Origin: Jiangella aurantiaca | Lineage (GTDB): Bacteria > Actinomycetota > Actinomycetes > Jiangellales > Jiangellaceae | Reading direction: 5' to 3' | DNA: 64,000 bases | Assembly (NCBI RefSeq): GCF_004349105.1 | Contig: NZ_SMLB01000008.1 | Span: 1-64,000 of the forward strand | In this document: positions 17,535 through 26,041 of the stretch, piece by piece | Layout: the number at the start of each line of letters is the position of its first letter | Numbering within the stretch: the stretch's first letter is position 1 | Notes under the pieces: generated by a model | Database searches by the model: none | What the model was told of the DNA's origin: nothing | The model's input: only the letters and a program-made list of their open reading frames with translations | Translations under genes and position numbers: made by a program

Positions 17535-17537
17535 CTC

Positions 17538-18530
17538 TTATTCCATTAGCCCTAGTGGTGCGTGCTGTGTGCTGGTCGAGCCGTAGGCGGGTTGCGGGGG
17601 AGTAGCCCAGGGTTCGCGGGCGCGTAGGGGAAAGCGTGCGCCGGTCTTAGCGTCGAGGTGGAATCGGACGCGCCGGCCGGTGTGGCCGTCGTCGCCGGCG
17701 ACGCCCGACGCGGTCGTCTCCAGGACGGCCTGTCCGGCCAGGTGCAGGGTGCGGCCGGTGGTGAAGTCGACGAAGAGGAGCGCGGCGGCGGGGTCGACGG
17801 CGAGGTTGCCGAGGCTGTTGAACATATTGTTGCCCGGGAAGTCGGGCCACCACAGTGTCTGGTGGTCGTCGACGCGTACGAAGCCCGCCGGACCGCCGCG
17901 GTGGGAGGCGTCGTTGCCGCGGCTGGGGTGGGTGGTGCCGAGGAAGAAGGTGTCTGCCGACCGGATCTGGGTGATGTCCTCCTCGGAGAGACGATCCGTG
18001 ACGGTGCGAGTGCCGGGATCGGGCGTCGCCTCGTCACCATCCTCGCCGGCGGCTGCAGGCGCCGCGAGGATGCGCTGCTGGATGTGCTGAGGGCAGTTGC
18101 CGTAGGCCTGCTCGACCTCGACGTTCAGGTCCGTGCGTCCGGCGCCGGCCAGATGGCCGTTGAGGCGGCAGCGGCGTCGTTTGGCGAAGTCGATGGTGAT
18201 GAGTCCGATGTCCTGTCCGGCGGGCAGACCGAAGAGCGGATCACCGGGCTGCGGCCCTGCGGCGATGTGCAGGTCGCTGCGTCCGGTGACCTCGAGGAAC
18301 CCTTCGGGACCGGTCACCGGCGTGACCCACAAGTTGCCGATGGCATCGCGGGCGGTCATGACGAGAAACGTCCGCTGTGCGAGGAAGCCGACGATCCCGC
18401 CGACGAGTTCGACCGGTTCAAGCATCCGGACCAGGTGACGAGCCTCGGCTCGGACGCCTGCTTGCTGCTGAACCGCGACCTCGCCCTCGTGGTAGCCCGG
18501 CGCCGGGCGGCCATCGGTCCGACGTGGCAT
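17538..18530 (-). CDS. PPOX-class (pyridoxamine oxidase-like) flavin protein
   Basis: This 330-residue protein has a split-barrel flavin-binding fold, probably two tandem halves. The first has FLAQRTFLVMTARDAIGNLW and DIGLITIDFAKRRR. The second has IRSADTFFLGTTHPSRGNDA and LGNLAVDPAAALLFVDF. It is about twice the length of simple pyridoxamine-phosphate oxidases. Relatives bind FMN or F420 and act in redox detoxification. AAGGAGGGG lies 3-4 nt before the ATG. It belongs to a minus-strand run with the NTF2-like gene, and the AhpD-like gene upstream may be included. Confidence 0.85.
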   Translation of the reverse strand: MPRRTDGRPAPGYHEGEVAVQQQAGVRAEARHLVRMLEPVELVGGIVGFLAQRTFLVMTARDAIGNLWVTPVTGPEGFLEVTGRSDLHIAAGPQPGDPLFGLPAGQDIGLITIDFAKRRRCRLNGHLAGAGRTDLNVEVEQAYGNCPQHIQQRILAAPAAAGEDGDEATPDPGTRTVTDRLSEEDITQIRSADTFFLGTTHPSRGNDASHRGGPAGFVRVDDHQTLWWPDFPGNNMFNSLGNLAVDPAAALLFVDFTTGRTLHLAGQAVLETTASGVAGDDGHTGRRVRFHLDAKTGARFPLRAREPWATPPQPAYGSTSTQHAPLGLME

Positions 18531-18675
18531 GCGCCCCTCCTTGACGTTGAGATGAGACGTGCAGAGTGCTCGTCGGGTACTGAGCGGACCTGTCCGAGCG
18601 GCCCGGTGACGAACGCGACCCCGTTGTCTGTTGTGTCGGTTCGTCGCCGGACCGTCTCGGGGCCGGGTTGTCTGC

Positions 18676-19227
18676 TCAGGCGGCGAGGGTGCGCGGGGTC
18701 ACGACCGGCCAGTCGTTGTCGACCTGGGACAGGATGTTGAAGTAGTTCGTCAGGACGTTGAGCGCGATGTGGCCCACGACCTCACCGATCTCGGCATCGG
18801 TGACGCCGGCAGCGCGGGCGGCGGTAAGGGCGGCATCGTCGACGTCGCCCGCGTTCTGCAGGATCGCGTTGGACAGGGCAAGCAGGGCCGCGGTGTGCGG
18901 GTCGGCCGACTCCGCCGAGCGGGCTCGGTCGAGCTCGTCGGCGTCGACCTTCGCGATGTTGGCGCCGACGTAGGTGTGGGCCGAGAGGCAGTACTCACAG
19001 CCGTTGGCCTCGGCGGTCGCCAGGGCGAGGCGCTCACGCACCGGCGCGGGAATCACGCCACCCCCAAGCGCGCCGTACAGGGCGAGGTAGCCCTGAAGCA
19101 ATGCCGGGCTGCTGGCCATCACCTTGGTCATGTTCGGCGTCACGCCAAGTGCCCTCTGGACCTCGGCGAGCAGGCCGGCGGCGGCACCGGTGGCGTTCTC
19201 GGGCTCGATCTGGGCAATGCGGGGCAT
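18676..19227 (-). CDS. Carboxymuconolactone decarboxylase/AhpD-like protein
   Basis: This 183-residue helical protein has the AhpD redox motif CEYC at 77-80, followed by His84 (CEYCLSAHT). That is the arrangement of alkylhydroperoxidase-type members, so a thiol-based peroxide or organic-radical detoxifying role is likely. The ATG at 19227 is chosen because GAGAGG stands 5-6 nt upstream; an earlier start at 19263 would fall inside the presumed operator. It is divergent from a CGNR regulator, with three CCGTTAGA-type motifs in between. Confidence 0.9.
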   Translation of the reverse strand: MPRIAQIEPENATGAAAGLLAEVQRALGVTPNMTKVMASSPALLQGYLALYGALGGGVIPAPVRERLALATAEANGCEYCLSAHTYVGANIAKVDADELDRARSAESADPHTAALLALSNAILQNAGDVDDAALTAARAAGVTDAEIGEVVGHIALNVLTNYFNILSQVDNDWPVVTPRTLAA

Positions 19228-19245
19228 GGCTACCTCTCCTCTGAC

Positions 19246-19335
19246 TCTAACGGTTAGAAGCACTTGCTTCCGTTAGACATAGTGCAAGGTGCACTCCGCG
19301 ATGTCAAACGGCTGAATGAGGCTCGTTCCGTTAGA
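19246..19335. promoter_or_regulatory. Candidate operator with three TCTAACGG/CCGTTAGA motifs
   Basis: The motif TCTAACGG occurs at 19246-19253, and its complement CCGTTAGA at 19270-19277 and 19328-19335. The first two form an inverted pair just upstream of the AhpD-like gene. The third lies 17 nt before the ATG of the CGNR gene. Placement between divergent genes suggests that the CGNR protein represses both promoters. Confidence 0.6.
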
Positions 19336-19352
19336 AGCGGTAGGATGCGGGC

Positions 19353-20000
19353 ATGCCGACCGACACCGCTACGCGCGCGCCGCTCCTGGGCGAGCCCCTG
19401 GCGGTGGAGTTCATGAACACCATCTGGGCCGACCGTTCCGGGGTCCACGACGCCCTCACCACCGCCGACGAGGTCGCCGCCTGGCTTCGCGCCTCCCCAC
19501 AGATTCCCGGTTGCGCGGATGGCGAGCTGCGCCACTGGCTGGCGGCTGCGTCGACACGCGACCTGGAGGAGACCGGGGAACGTCTGCGCGAGCTGCGCGA
19601 CTCCGTACGGCGCCTCGCCGCGGCCCAAACCTCGGATCGGCGAGAGCGTGCCGCATCGCCAATCGCGGACATCCTTCGAGCCGTCAGCATCGTCAACCAC
19701 GCCACGGCGCAAGCCCCTCACTGGAGCCGACTCGACTGGCACGACGGCGTCGAGCCCAGTCACGACATCCAGACCGGGTCGAAGACCAGCACGGCGATCA
19801 CAGCCGGTATCGCAGAGCAGGCGATCCACCTGTTCACCAGCGAGCAGCGTCACGACCTGCGCGCATGCATGGCCCCAGGCTGCGTCCTCTACTTCATCAA
19901 GCAGCACCCGCGACGGGAGTGGTGCTCAGCAGCGTGCGGCAACCGCGCCAGAGCCGCACGCCACTACCAACGACACAAGGCAGGCGACCGCACACATTGA
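19353..20000 (+). CDS. CGNR zinc-finger regulator (ABATE domain)
   Basis: This 215-residue protein has an N-terminal ABATE-type stress domain (GEPLAVEFMNTIWADRSG) and a C-terminal CGNR zinc finger. The finger ligands are in CMAPGC and WCSAACGNR, followed by the basic RARAARHYQRH tail. Such proteins are presumed DNA-binding stress regulators. It is divergent from the AhpD-like gene, the usual configuration for a regulator and its target. The start follows TTAGAAGCGGTAGGA, with GGTAGGA as a weak ribosome-binding site. Confidence 0.88.
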   Translation: MPTDTATRAPLLGEPLAVEFMNTIWADRSGVHDALTTADEVAAWLRASPQIPGCADGELRHWLAAASTRDLEETGERLRELRDSVRRLAAAQTSDRRERAASPIADILRAVSIVNHATAQAPHWSRLDWHDGVEPSHDIQTGSKTSTAITAGIAEQAIHLFTSEQRHDLRACMAPGCVLYFIKQHPRREWCSAACGNRARAARHYQRHKAGDRTH

Positions 20001-20059
20001 CACCTCATGCGAGGTCCGCCTTCGGCAGGCCTCCCCACGTGCCGGTCGCCAAGGGTTGG

Positions 20060-20090
20060 TGGGGCGCGGCGCGCCGAACGCCGCACCCCA
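20060..20090. terminator. Convergent-gene terminator
   Basis: A stem of 12 bp with one mismatch (TGGGGCGCGGCG against CGCCGCACCCCA) has a 7-nt loop. It lies between the 3' ends of the plus-strand CGNR gene and the minus-strand DUF6351 gene and could serve both. Confidence 0.65.
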
Positions 20091-20097
20091 CAGGTCG

Positions 20098-23034
20098 TCA
20101 GAACCGCTGCCAGGTCTCGCTGGGGTCGCGCTGTCCCACGCCGGGTTTCGAGTAGTCGCACACCCCTAGGTCGAAGGTCTCGAGCAGCCTTGCCCATTGC
20201 TCGTCCGACCAGTCCACGTCGTAGTCGTCGCGGCGTGGGAGGGCCAGCCGGCACTTGATCACGTCTGCCGCCACTGACTCGCCGGCCACCTCGCGGGGGA
20301 AGGCGGCCGTCGGGTAGAGCTGTTCGCATCGGCTGGCCGGATCTCGGTCCAGTTCCTGGGCGATGAACGCCGGCTGCTGATCACGCGTCCGGCATCCCTC
20401 CCGCAACGCGGCGGGCCGGGCGTCCTCGATCTGCTCGATGCGCGAACGACGGGCTTCGGGCAGTCCTGCGAGGTTGGTCAGCCAGTGGTCCATCTGGACG
20501 ACCGCGTGGCGCACCAACGGGCTGTCGGTGCTGAACAGCCCGTACCGTGCGTCCTCCAGCAGGCTGACGTGGTTGGCCGCCGTCCCGTTCGCCTTCAGCA
20601 GCCGCTCCCGCATGGAGAACGTGTGGTAGCGGACGTGGATGTCGCCCCACGAGACGTCGTCGTAGTAGGCGCGGTAGTCGATGATCGGGATGTCGGCCAG
20701 ACCATCTCCGCCGTTCGTGAGCCGGCCGGTGCGATAGGCGGTCCTGATCGCTCGCAGGTCGCCCTCGGTGCGCTCTGGCACCGCGTTCGCGTCGGCGTCC
20801 AGGCCACCGATGCGTTCGTTGAGGTCGAGGAACTGCTCGGGCGTGATGGCGCCGTCGTTCAACGCGTCCAGGCCGTACTGGATGCCGACGTTGTCAAGCG
20901 GCCTGCGCGCGAAGCCGGTCGCGGAGTCGGTGCCGTAGACGTTGACGGCGTGGTCGAAGACGCCGCACCGCACGCCCGCCGGGTTGTCCTCCGGGTGGTA
21001 ACGCAGCGCCGCCGGCACGATGTCACAGTTCTGCCGGGGGTCGATGCGAGCCGCGCCCCGTGACATCGCGGAAACCATCGCGTAGGTCGCGAAGCCGGAT
21101 GCCGCCCGCTTTTGCTCCTGCGTCCACTCGACGGTGGCGTTCCTCGTGAAGTAGGTCTCCAGTAGTCGGGCGTCGGTGAGGAAGCTGACAGTCGCGAAGC
21201 CGACCTCCGGGAACGAGCAGCCGACGACGACGCCGTCGAAGATGCCCGGGTAGTTGTCGGCGATCTGGTGCGCCTGGTAGGAGCCACCCGAGCAGCCGTA
21301 CCCGATGGTGTGGTCGACCGGGCCGTAGCGCTCGACGAACGTCTCCTTCGTCATCATCGCCGACTCCGCGGCGAGGACGTCGTTGCAGTTGTTCCCGAAC
21401 ACGTTGAGCGACGACGACATGAGCGCGAAACCCCGGCCGAGCAGGAAGTCGTTCGTCACCGTGCCGGTGCTGCTTCCCGAGCGGTACCACCCGCCCGCAC
21501 ACCCGCCGCCCAGCGTGAAGATCGCCCGGCCGTTCCAACCCGCGGGTTGGGCGGTCGGCGCCGGCTCCGGCTCGACCAGCGGGTCGTGCAGGATGGTCGT
21601 CTGCACGACAGCCCGGTTGGCGCTCGTCGTCTCCATCCTCACGATGAACGGCACGTCGACTCCCAGCGACGTCGTCGTCCTGGCAAGATCGGACGGGTAG
21701 GCGGTAGCGCCGGCAACCCAGCGCCGGTACGTGCCCGTGGTGGTGCGGTAGAAGTAGTCGACCCGCGGTTCGATGGTGCAGTTCTCGTCCAAGGGCTCAC
21801 CCAACGTGCCGCCGACGACCGGCATGGTGAACGACGCGGTCTCGCACACGAACGGCTGCTGGTGCGGTCCCGAGAGCACCGGCCCTTCCTGCGGGTGGTT
21901 CACCAGCGTAAGTGCGGCGCGGGGCCGGTCAGGGACGTCGGCCAGGACCTCGATCTGGTTCTCGCCCAGCTCCAGGTTGCTGACCAGGCCGACGAGTTGC
22001 CGCTCGTCGGTCGCCCCGAAAGCGGCGGTGACGTCCTGCTTCTGGTTGAGCCGGACGGTGAGCCGGTCCGGCGGGACGTCCGCGGGTACACCGATGCGTA
22101 GGAGGACATCGCCGCCGGTCACCGTGTCGGCGCGGGTGGAGACCGCGCTGATCTCCAGCTCGTCCGGCCCGGCCAGGTCGGGTGCTGCCTCGACAGTGAG
22201 GGTCGCGGTCGCCGCACTGCTGCGTTCGCCGTCGCTGACGACGTAGGTGAATGTGTCGACGCCGACGTAGCTCGCCTCGGGCGTGTAGACGAACGAGCCG
22301 TCCGGCTCCACCACCACCGTTCCGCGCGCCGGTGGCGCCACAAGACTCGCCGTCAGCGCGCGGCCGCCGGCCGAGGTGTCGTTGGCCAGCAGCCCGGGCG
22401 CCTCGACCGGCAAGGCCGTGTCCTGTTCCAGCGTGTAGAAGTCGTCCGTCGCCTCGGGCGCCGGCATCGGCGGACCCTCACCGGGTGCTCGCACGGCCAC
22501 TTCGTACACCCGGGCCACGTCGAGGCTGTGCTGAGACTTGCCGGTGATGACCAGCCGCACCTTGCTCGCCAGCACGCCACCGTCGGCGGCGACGGCGACG
22601 ACGGCGTCGGTGTTGCCCGTCACGGCGCCGACCTCGATCCAGGCGTCGTCGGTGTACGCCTCCACGGTGAAGTCGACCAGCACGGTGCCGGCGTAGGGCG
22701 TGGGCCAACCGGACCCGCTGTACACGTAGACGGTGCCGATCTCGGTCGGCTCGCCGAAATCGATCGTCAGCGTGGGCGTCTCATCACCGGCCGCCGAGAG
22801 CCAACGCGAGCTCTCCGAACACTCACCGTCCACGGCGTTCCCGGCCGCGTAATGCGCCGCGTACGTCGACGATGCCGCCACCGTCGCGCCGACCGCGAGG
22901 TGCCCCGTGCACTCGGCGGCCGTGAGAGCCGCCGCCTCGGCGACCGGCGGGGTCACCGGGGTGAGGACCGTCGCGGCCAGGGCTCCGGCGCACACGGCGG
23001 CAAGAGAGGGCCTTCGCACATGTTCTCCTTTCAT
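20098..23034 (-). CDS. Large secreted DUF6351 protein with discoidin and Ig-like domains
   Basis: This 978-residue exported protein has a signal peptide in the first 34 residues. A discoidin/F5-8C-like domain follows (about 40-185, SSRWLSAAGDETPTLTIDFGEP), then a cadherin/VCBS-like Ig repeat (about 195-280, GLLANDTSAGG, DGSFVYTPEASYVGVDTFTY). The DUF6351 module fills the rest. In it, GYGCSGGSYQAHQIADNYPG forms a GxSxGG-like nucleophile elbow, so it is plausibly an alpha/beta-hydrolase-related esterase or depolymerase, and an LGGGCAGGWYRSG segment precedes it. The substrate is unknown. The discoidin domain suggests binding to a carbohydrate or polymer surface. A strong terminator separates it from the secreted-protein gene upstream. 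Confidence 0.85.
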   Translation of the reverse strand: MKGEHVRRPSLAAVCAGALAATVLTPVTPPVAEAAALTAAECTGHLAVGATVAASSTYAAHYAAGNAVDGECSESSRWLSAAGDETPTLTIDFGEPTEIGTVYVYSGSGWPTPYAGTVLVDFTVEAYTDDAWIEVGAVTGNTDAVVAVAADGGVLASKVRLVITGKSQHSLDVARVYEVAVRAPGEGPPMPAPEATDDFYTLEQDTALPVEAPGLLANDTSAGGRALTASLVAPPARGTVVVEPDGSFVYTPEASYVGVDTFTYVVSDGERSSAATATLTVEAAPDLAGPDELEISAVSTRADTVTGGDVLLRIGVPADVPPDRLTVRLNQKQDVTAAFGATDERQLVGLVSNLELGENQIEVLADVPDRPRAALTLVNHPQEGPVLSGPHQQPFVCETASFTMPVVGGTLGEPLDENCTIEPRVDYFYRTTTGTYRRWVAGATAYPSDLARTTTSLGVDVPFIVRMETTSANRAVVQTTILHDPLVEPEPAPTAQPAGWNGRAIFTLGGGCAGGWYRSGSSTGTVTNDFLLGRGFALMSSSLNVFGNNCNDVLAAESAMMTKETFVERYGPVDHTIGYGCSGGSYQAHQIADNYPGIFDGVVVGCSFPEVGFATVSFLTDARLLETYFTRNATVEWTQEQKRAASGFATYAMVSAMSRGAARIDPRQNCDIVPAALRYHPEDNPAGVRCGVFDHAVNVYGTDSATGFARRPLDNVGIQYGLDALNDGAITPEQFLDLNERIGGLDADANAVPERTEGDLRAIRTAYRTGRLTNGGDGLADIPIIDYRAYYDDVSWGDIHVRYHTFSMRERLLKANGTAANHVSLLEDARYGLFSTDSPLVRHAVVQMDHWLTNLAGLPEARRSRIEQIEDARPAALREGCRTRDQQPAFIAQELDRDPASRCEQLYPTAAFPREVAGESVAADVIKCRLALPRRDDYDVDWSDEQWARLLETFDLGVCDYSKPGVGQRDPSETWQRF

Positions 23035-23058
23035 CGTCGGACGGCGAGGACGGCCGCT

Positions 23059-23100
23059 TGCGTCCTGCGGGGCGCGCCCGCGGACGGCCCGCAGGACGCA
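23059..23100 (-). terminator. Terminator of the 23107-24534 gene
   Basis: A perfect 13-bp stem (TGCGTCCTGCGGG and its complement) with a 16-nt GC-rich loop begins 7 nt beyond the stop of the minus-strand gene ending at 23107. It isolates that gene from the DUF6351 gene starting at 23034. Confidence 0.75.
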
Positions 23101-23106
23101 GGCGGG

Positions 23107-24534
23107 TCACGGTCCGGCGGGGTAGGCCAGGTGGACCCTGATGTTGGTCCAGTTGTGCGGACAGGTGGCGTCCTGGCACGTCGACGGGTCATGGGTCCCG
23201 ACGAGCACCGGGCTCAGATGCCAGGTCTCCCCGTAGTCGTAAGACACCTCGAAGTACGTCGATTCGTCGAGGTTGTCGGCGTCGAACGTGGTCCGGGCGT
23301 ACATGCCGAAGACGGGCGCGATCGCCTCCCAGCCCGGGCTGAACGACAGCTCGCCGTCGATGATGTACCGCCGGTCATACAGCACCGACGGGTCGGCGCC
23401 GACCGGGCCGACGATCAACCACTGAGGGCGCCCGATGAACGAGTTCTGCCCGAGGTCGTTGCTGAGGAACTTCACGTGGTTGGCGGGAACGATTTGGAAG
23501 CCGCCGCGGAGGTTCTGGTCCCAGGTGAAGCCCACGTAGGGAGACGTGGAGAAGGTCAGCGCGCCCGGGTGGTTGGTGTCCATCTGCCCGACCTGAGCGA
23601 ACTCGGTCCCGCCGAATCGGCCGGCGCCCGCCACCCGCTGTACGACGTCCGCGACGTGGCGGGGGGCGCCGTTCTCGTACCCGACCAGGATGCGCCCGTT
23701 GCGGGTGTGGGTACGACCGGCGACCGTGTCCCCCGCGGCCCAGTTCTCGAACTCCAGGTAGCTCGGTGATTCTTCGCCGCGGGACACCGGCCGGTTGGCG
23801 GTGAAGCGCAGCCGCTGGGGAGGCGCCTTCGTGGGGTCGTCGCGGAAGTGCTCGGCGATCGGTCGCCAACTGCCCTGCTCCTCGTCGTAATACGAGAGCG
23901 GGGAGCCGGTGGGCAGAGCGCTGTCACCACCGAAGATCGCAGAACCGCCGGGGATGTCGGTGTAGATCGTGTCGGCCAGCCAATGGCCGTGATCGGCGCC
24001 GAGATACCGGTCGGGGCGGATGTTGAGCAGGCTGGTCGTCCAGTCGCGCTGGTCCTCGGCCGGGTCGAAGTCCTCGTAATACGACGGATCGTAGGACTCT
24101 TCGGGCCACACCTTGGAGCGCAGGACGTAGACGGAGGTGGCGAGGAGGTGGCCGGCCGTTCCGTCGACAGCGCGCGAGTACCTCGAGGCCCAGAACCCGT
24201 CGTTCGCCGCGACGGTGGACGTCGCCGCCCGCTGGACGTTGCCCAGATGGGTGCGAGTGCCGTCGAGCGCCACGTGCTCGATCGCTCCGCCGGTGACGTT
24301 CTCGATCTCCACATGGAACTGTTCGATCAGCCTGGGGTGGTTCTCCGGCCAGGCGTGCGGCGGGATGGGGGAGCCGACGACGTTGCTGATGCCAGCCGAG
24401 ACCCGGCCGGACTGCGCCGGAGCCGCTTCGTCGGCTGGCGACGCCTGTGCCGCGGCCATCGGCACGAGCAACCCGGCGACGGCCGGTGCGATCCACCACC
24501 GCCGCGGCCGCCGATGTAGCAGCTGTCTGCCCAT
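23107..24534 (-). CDS. Secreted protein of unknown function
   Basis: This protein of about 475 residues has a signal peptide: RRPRRWWIAP, a hydrophobic stretch and then AQASPADEA. The mature part is rich in Trp, Tyr, Asp and Gly, with likely beta structure. Segments such as FHVEIENVTGGAIEHV and YFEVSYDYGETWHLSPVL recall beta-propeller or sugar-binding folds. I do not recognise a family. The ATG at 24534 is preferred because GAGGAGG lies 5 nt upstream; an ATG at 24558 falls inside the operator palindrome. It is divergent from the sugar ABC operon and shares its operator region, so it is probably co-regulated and acts on the same substrate outside the cell. Confidence 0.75.
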   Translation of the reverse strand: MGRQLLHRRPRRWWIAPAVAGLLVPMAAAQASPADEAAPAQSGRVSAGISNVVGSPIPPHAWPENHPRLIEQFHVEIENVTGGAIEHVALDGTRTHLGNVQRAATSTVAANDGFWASRYSRAVDGTAGHLLATSVYVLRSKVWPEESYDPSYYEDFDPAEDQRDWTTSLLNIRPDRYLGADHGHWLADTIYTDIPGGSAIFGGDSALPTGSPLSYYDEEQGSWRPIAEHFRDDPTKAPPQRLRFTANRPVSRGEESPSYLEFENWAAGDTVAGRTHTRNGRILVGYENGAPRHVADVVQRVAGAGRFGGTEFAQVGQMDTNHPGALTFSTSPYVGFTWDQNLRGGFQIVPANHVKFLSNDLGQNSFIGRPQWLIVGPVGADPSVLYDRRYIIDGELSFSPGWEAIAPVFGMYARTTFDADNLDESTYFEVSYDYGETWHLSPVLVGTHDPSTCQDATCPHNWTNIRVHLAYPAGP

Positions 24535-24546
24535 AGGATCCTCCTC

Positions 24547-24562
24547 GATAATGCGCATTATC
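24547..24562. promoter_or_regulatory. Palindromic operator O1 (LacI-type)
   Basis: GATAATGCGCATTATC is a perfect 16-bp palindrome with a central CG-GC core, like many LacI/GalR operators. It sits 12 nt upstream of the start at 24534, just before the ribosome-binding site, where bound repressor would block transcription of the secreted-protein gene. Related half-matching copies lie at 24628-24639 and 24651-24663. Confidence 0.8.
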
Positions 24563-24620
24563 GCGCGGGCGAATGTCGCCAGTGTTCCGGGGCGAGCAGA
24601 AACCTGTCAATAGGTCGGGC

Positions 24621-24663
24621 TTGACAAATAATGCGCATGACCACGATGGTGTTGCGCATTATC
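24621..24663 (+). promoter_or_regulatory. Promoter with operators O2 and O3 for the sugar operon
   Basis: A consensus -35 hexamer TTGACA at 24621-24626 is followed by ATAATGCGCATG (24628-24639, O2). About 17 nt after the hexamer there is a weak -10-like GATGGT. GTTGCGCATTATC (24651-24663, O3) lies just downstream. O2 and O3 each keep one good half and the GCGC core of the perfect O1 palindrome. The LacI-family protein at 29420-30487 is the obvious ligand-controlled repressor. Confidence 0.7.
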
Positions 24664-24707
24664 AGCGCCCAGACCCCTCCCGGCGCCATCGACGAACGGA
24701 GAAGAGC

Positions 24708-26015
24708 ATGAGGCGACGCGTCACCCTGTGCGTGATGAGCGGTATCGCCGCAGCCACCATGGTGCTGACCGCCTGTGGGTCCGGCGACGGCGCGGCCGGC
24801 GGCAATGCGCCCGGCGGTGAGACACTGCGAGTCTGGTTCCCGGGCAACCTCAGCAACGAGATCGAATGGGTGGAGAACGAGCTCGTGCCCGCCTTCGAGG
24901 GCGAGCACGACATCGACGTTCAGGTCGAGTTCGTCGACTGGGGCGACCTGTCCACCCGCCTCTCGACCGCGTTCGCCGGTGGGACCGCTCCCGACGTGTT
25001 CGGTCACGGCACCGCCGCCACAGCGGGCTTCGCGGCCAACGGCCGGGTGATCGCGCTCGACGACTACCTCGCCGACCTGCCCGCCGAGGACATCGCCGAC
25101 ATGACCTTCCTCGACCACGGGAAGATCGACGGCCAGCAGTTCATCATGCCGCTGCGCGGGTTCGGGTACCTCCTGGCCTACCGCACCGACCTGTTCGAGG
25201 AGGCGGGGCTCGATCCGTTCGCCTCCCCGCAGACATGGGACGACCTGCGAGCCGCCGCCGAGCAGCTGACCGTCCGCGACGGCGACCGCATCGAGCGGGC
25301 CGGAGTGATCCTGCCGGCCGACAACCCCACGAGCATGACCCAGGCGTTCGCCACCTTCCTGTTCCAGGCCGGCGGCAGCTTTCTCGACGAGAGCGGCGCG
25401 AAGGTCACCTGGAACTCCCCGGAAGGCAAGGAGGCGCTGAACTTCCTCACGGAACTCTATGCGGGACCGGACGCCGTCGCCGACGGGCTCGGCGAGCCGA
25501 CCAGCGGCGCGGGCGCGCAGCATCCCCTGGTCACCGGCCGCGCGGCGATGTCCCTGATCGACGACGCGACCCTCAAGAGCATCTACGAGCAGGCGCCTGA
25601 CGTCGCCGAGTCGATCCAGGTGAGCGCACCGCTGGGCGAGGCCGTCACCGCGTCGTTCGGTGGAGCCGGCAACGGACTGTTCATCAGCGCCGACTCCAAG
25701 ATGCAGGACGAGGCCTGGGCGTTCATCGAGTTCCTGCTCGAGCCGGAGAACGCCAAGGCCTACGTCGAGGTCGTCGGCGGTATTCCGGCGAGGTCGTCTC
25801 TCGCCGAAGACCCCGACATCGCCGCCACGCCGTACCTCAAGCCGTACGTCGACGCCGTCGCACAGTTCCGGGGCAACCCCAATGTCGAACTCTGGACGCA
25901 ACTGCGTGACATCCTGTCCGCGCAGGTCGAGCGCGCACTTCGCGGGGTGACGTCGGCTGACGAGGCCCTCGACGCCTCGGCGGCCGAAGCCACCGCCCTG
26001 CTCGAGCAGGGCTGA
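24708..26015 (+). CDS. Sugar ABC transporter substrate-binding lipoprotein
   Basis: This 435-residue protein is an extracellular solute-binding protein of the carbohydrate type (family 1). A lipoprotein signal ends in MVLTAC, so Cys23 should be lipidated. Typical segments are ETLRVWFPGNLSNEIEWVEN, FAGGTAPDVFGHG and EAWAFIEFLLEPENAKAYVE. It should capture a sugar or oligosaccharide and hand it to the two permeases downstream. GGAGAAG lies 4-5 nt before the ATG. It is the first gene of the operon, controlled by operators O2/O3. Confidence 0.92.
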   Translation: MRRRVTLCVMSGIAAATMVLTACGSGDGAAGGNAPGGETLRVWFPGNLSNEIEWVENELVPAFEGEHDIDVQVEFVDWGDLSTRLSTAFAGGTAPDVFGHGTAATAGFAANGRVIALDDYLADLPAEDIADMTFLDHGKIDGQQFIMPLRGFGYLLAYRTDLFEEAGLDPFASPQTWDDLRAAAEQLTVRDGDRIERAGVILPADNPTSMTQAFATFLFQAGGSFLDESGAKVTWNSPEGKEALNFLTELYAGPDAVADGLGEPTSGAGAQHPLVTGRAAMSLIDDATLKSIYEQAPDVAESIQVSAPLGEAVTASFGGAGNGLFISADSKMQDEAWAFIEFLLEPENAKAYVEVVGGIPARSSLAEDPDIAATPYLKPYVDAVAQFRGNPNVELWTQLRDILSAQVERALRGVTSADEALDASAAEATALLEQG

Positions 26016-26041
26016 CCGGGCCGACGGGACAGCAGACGCCC

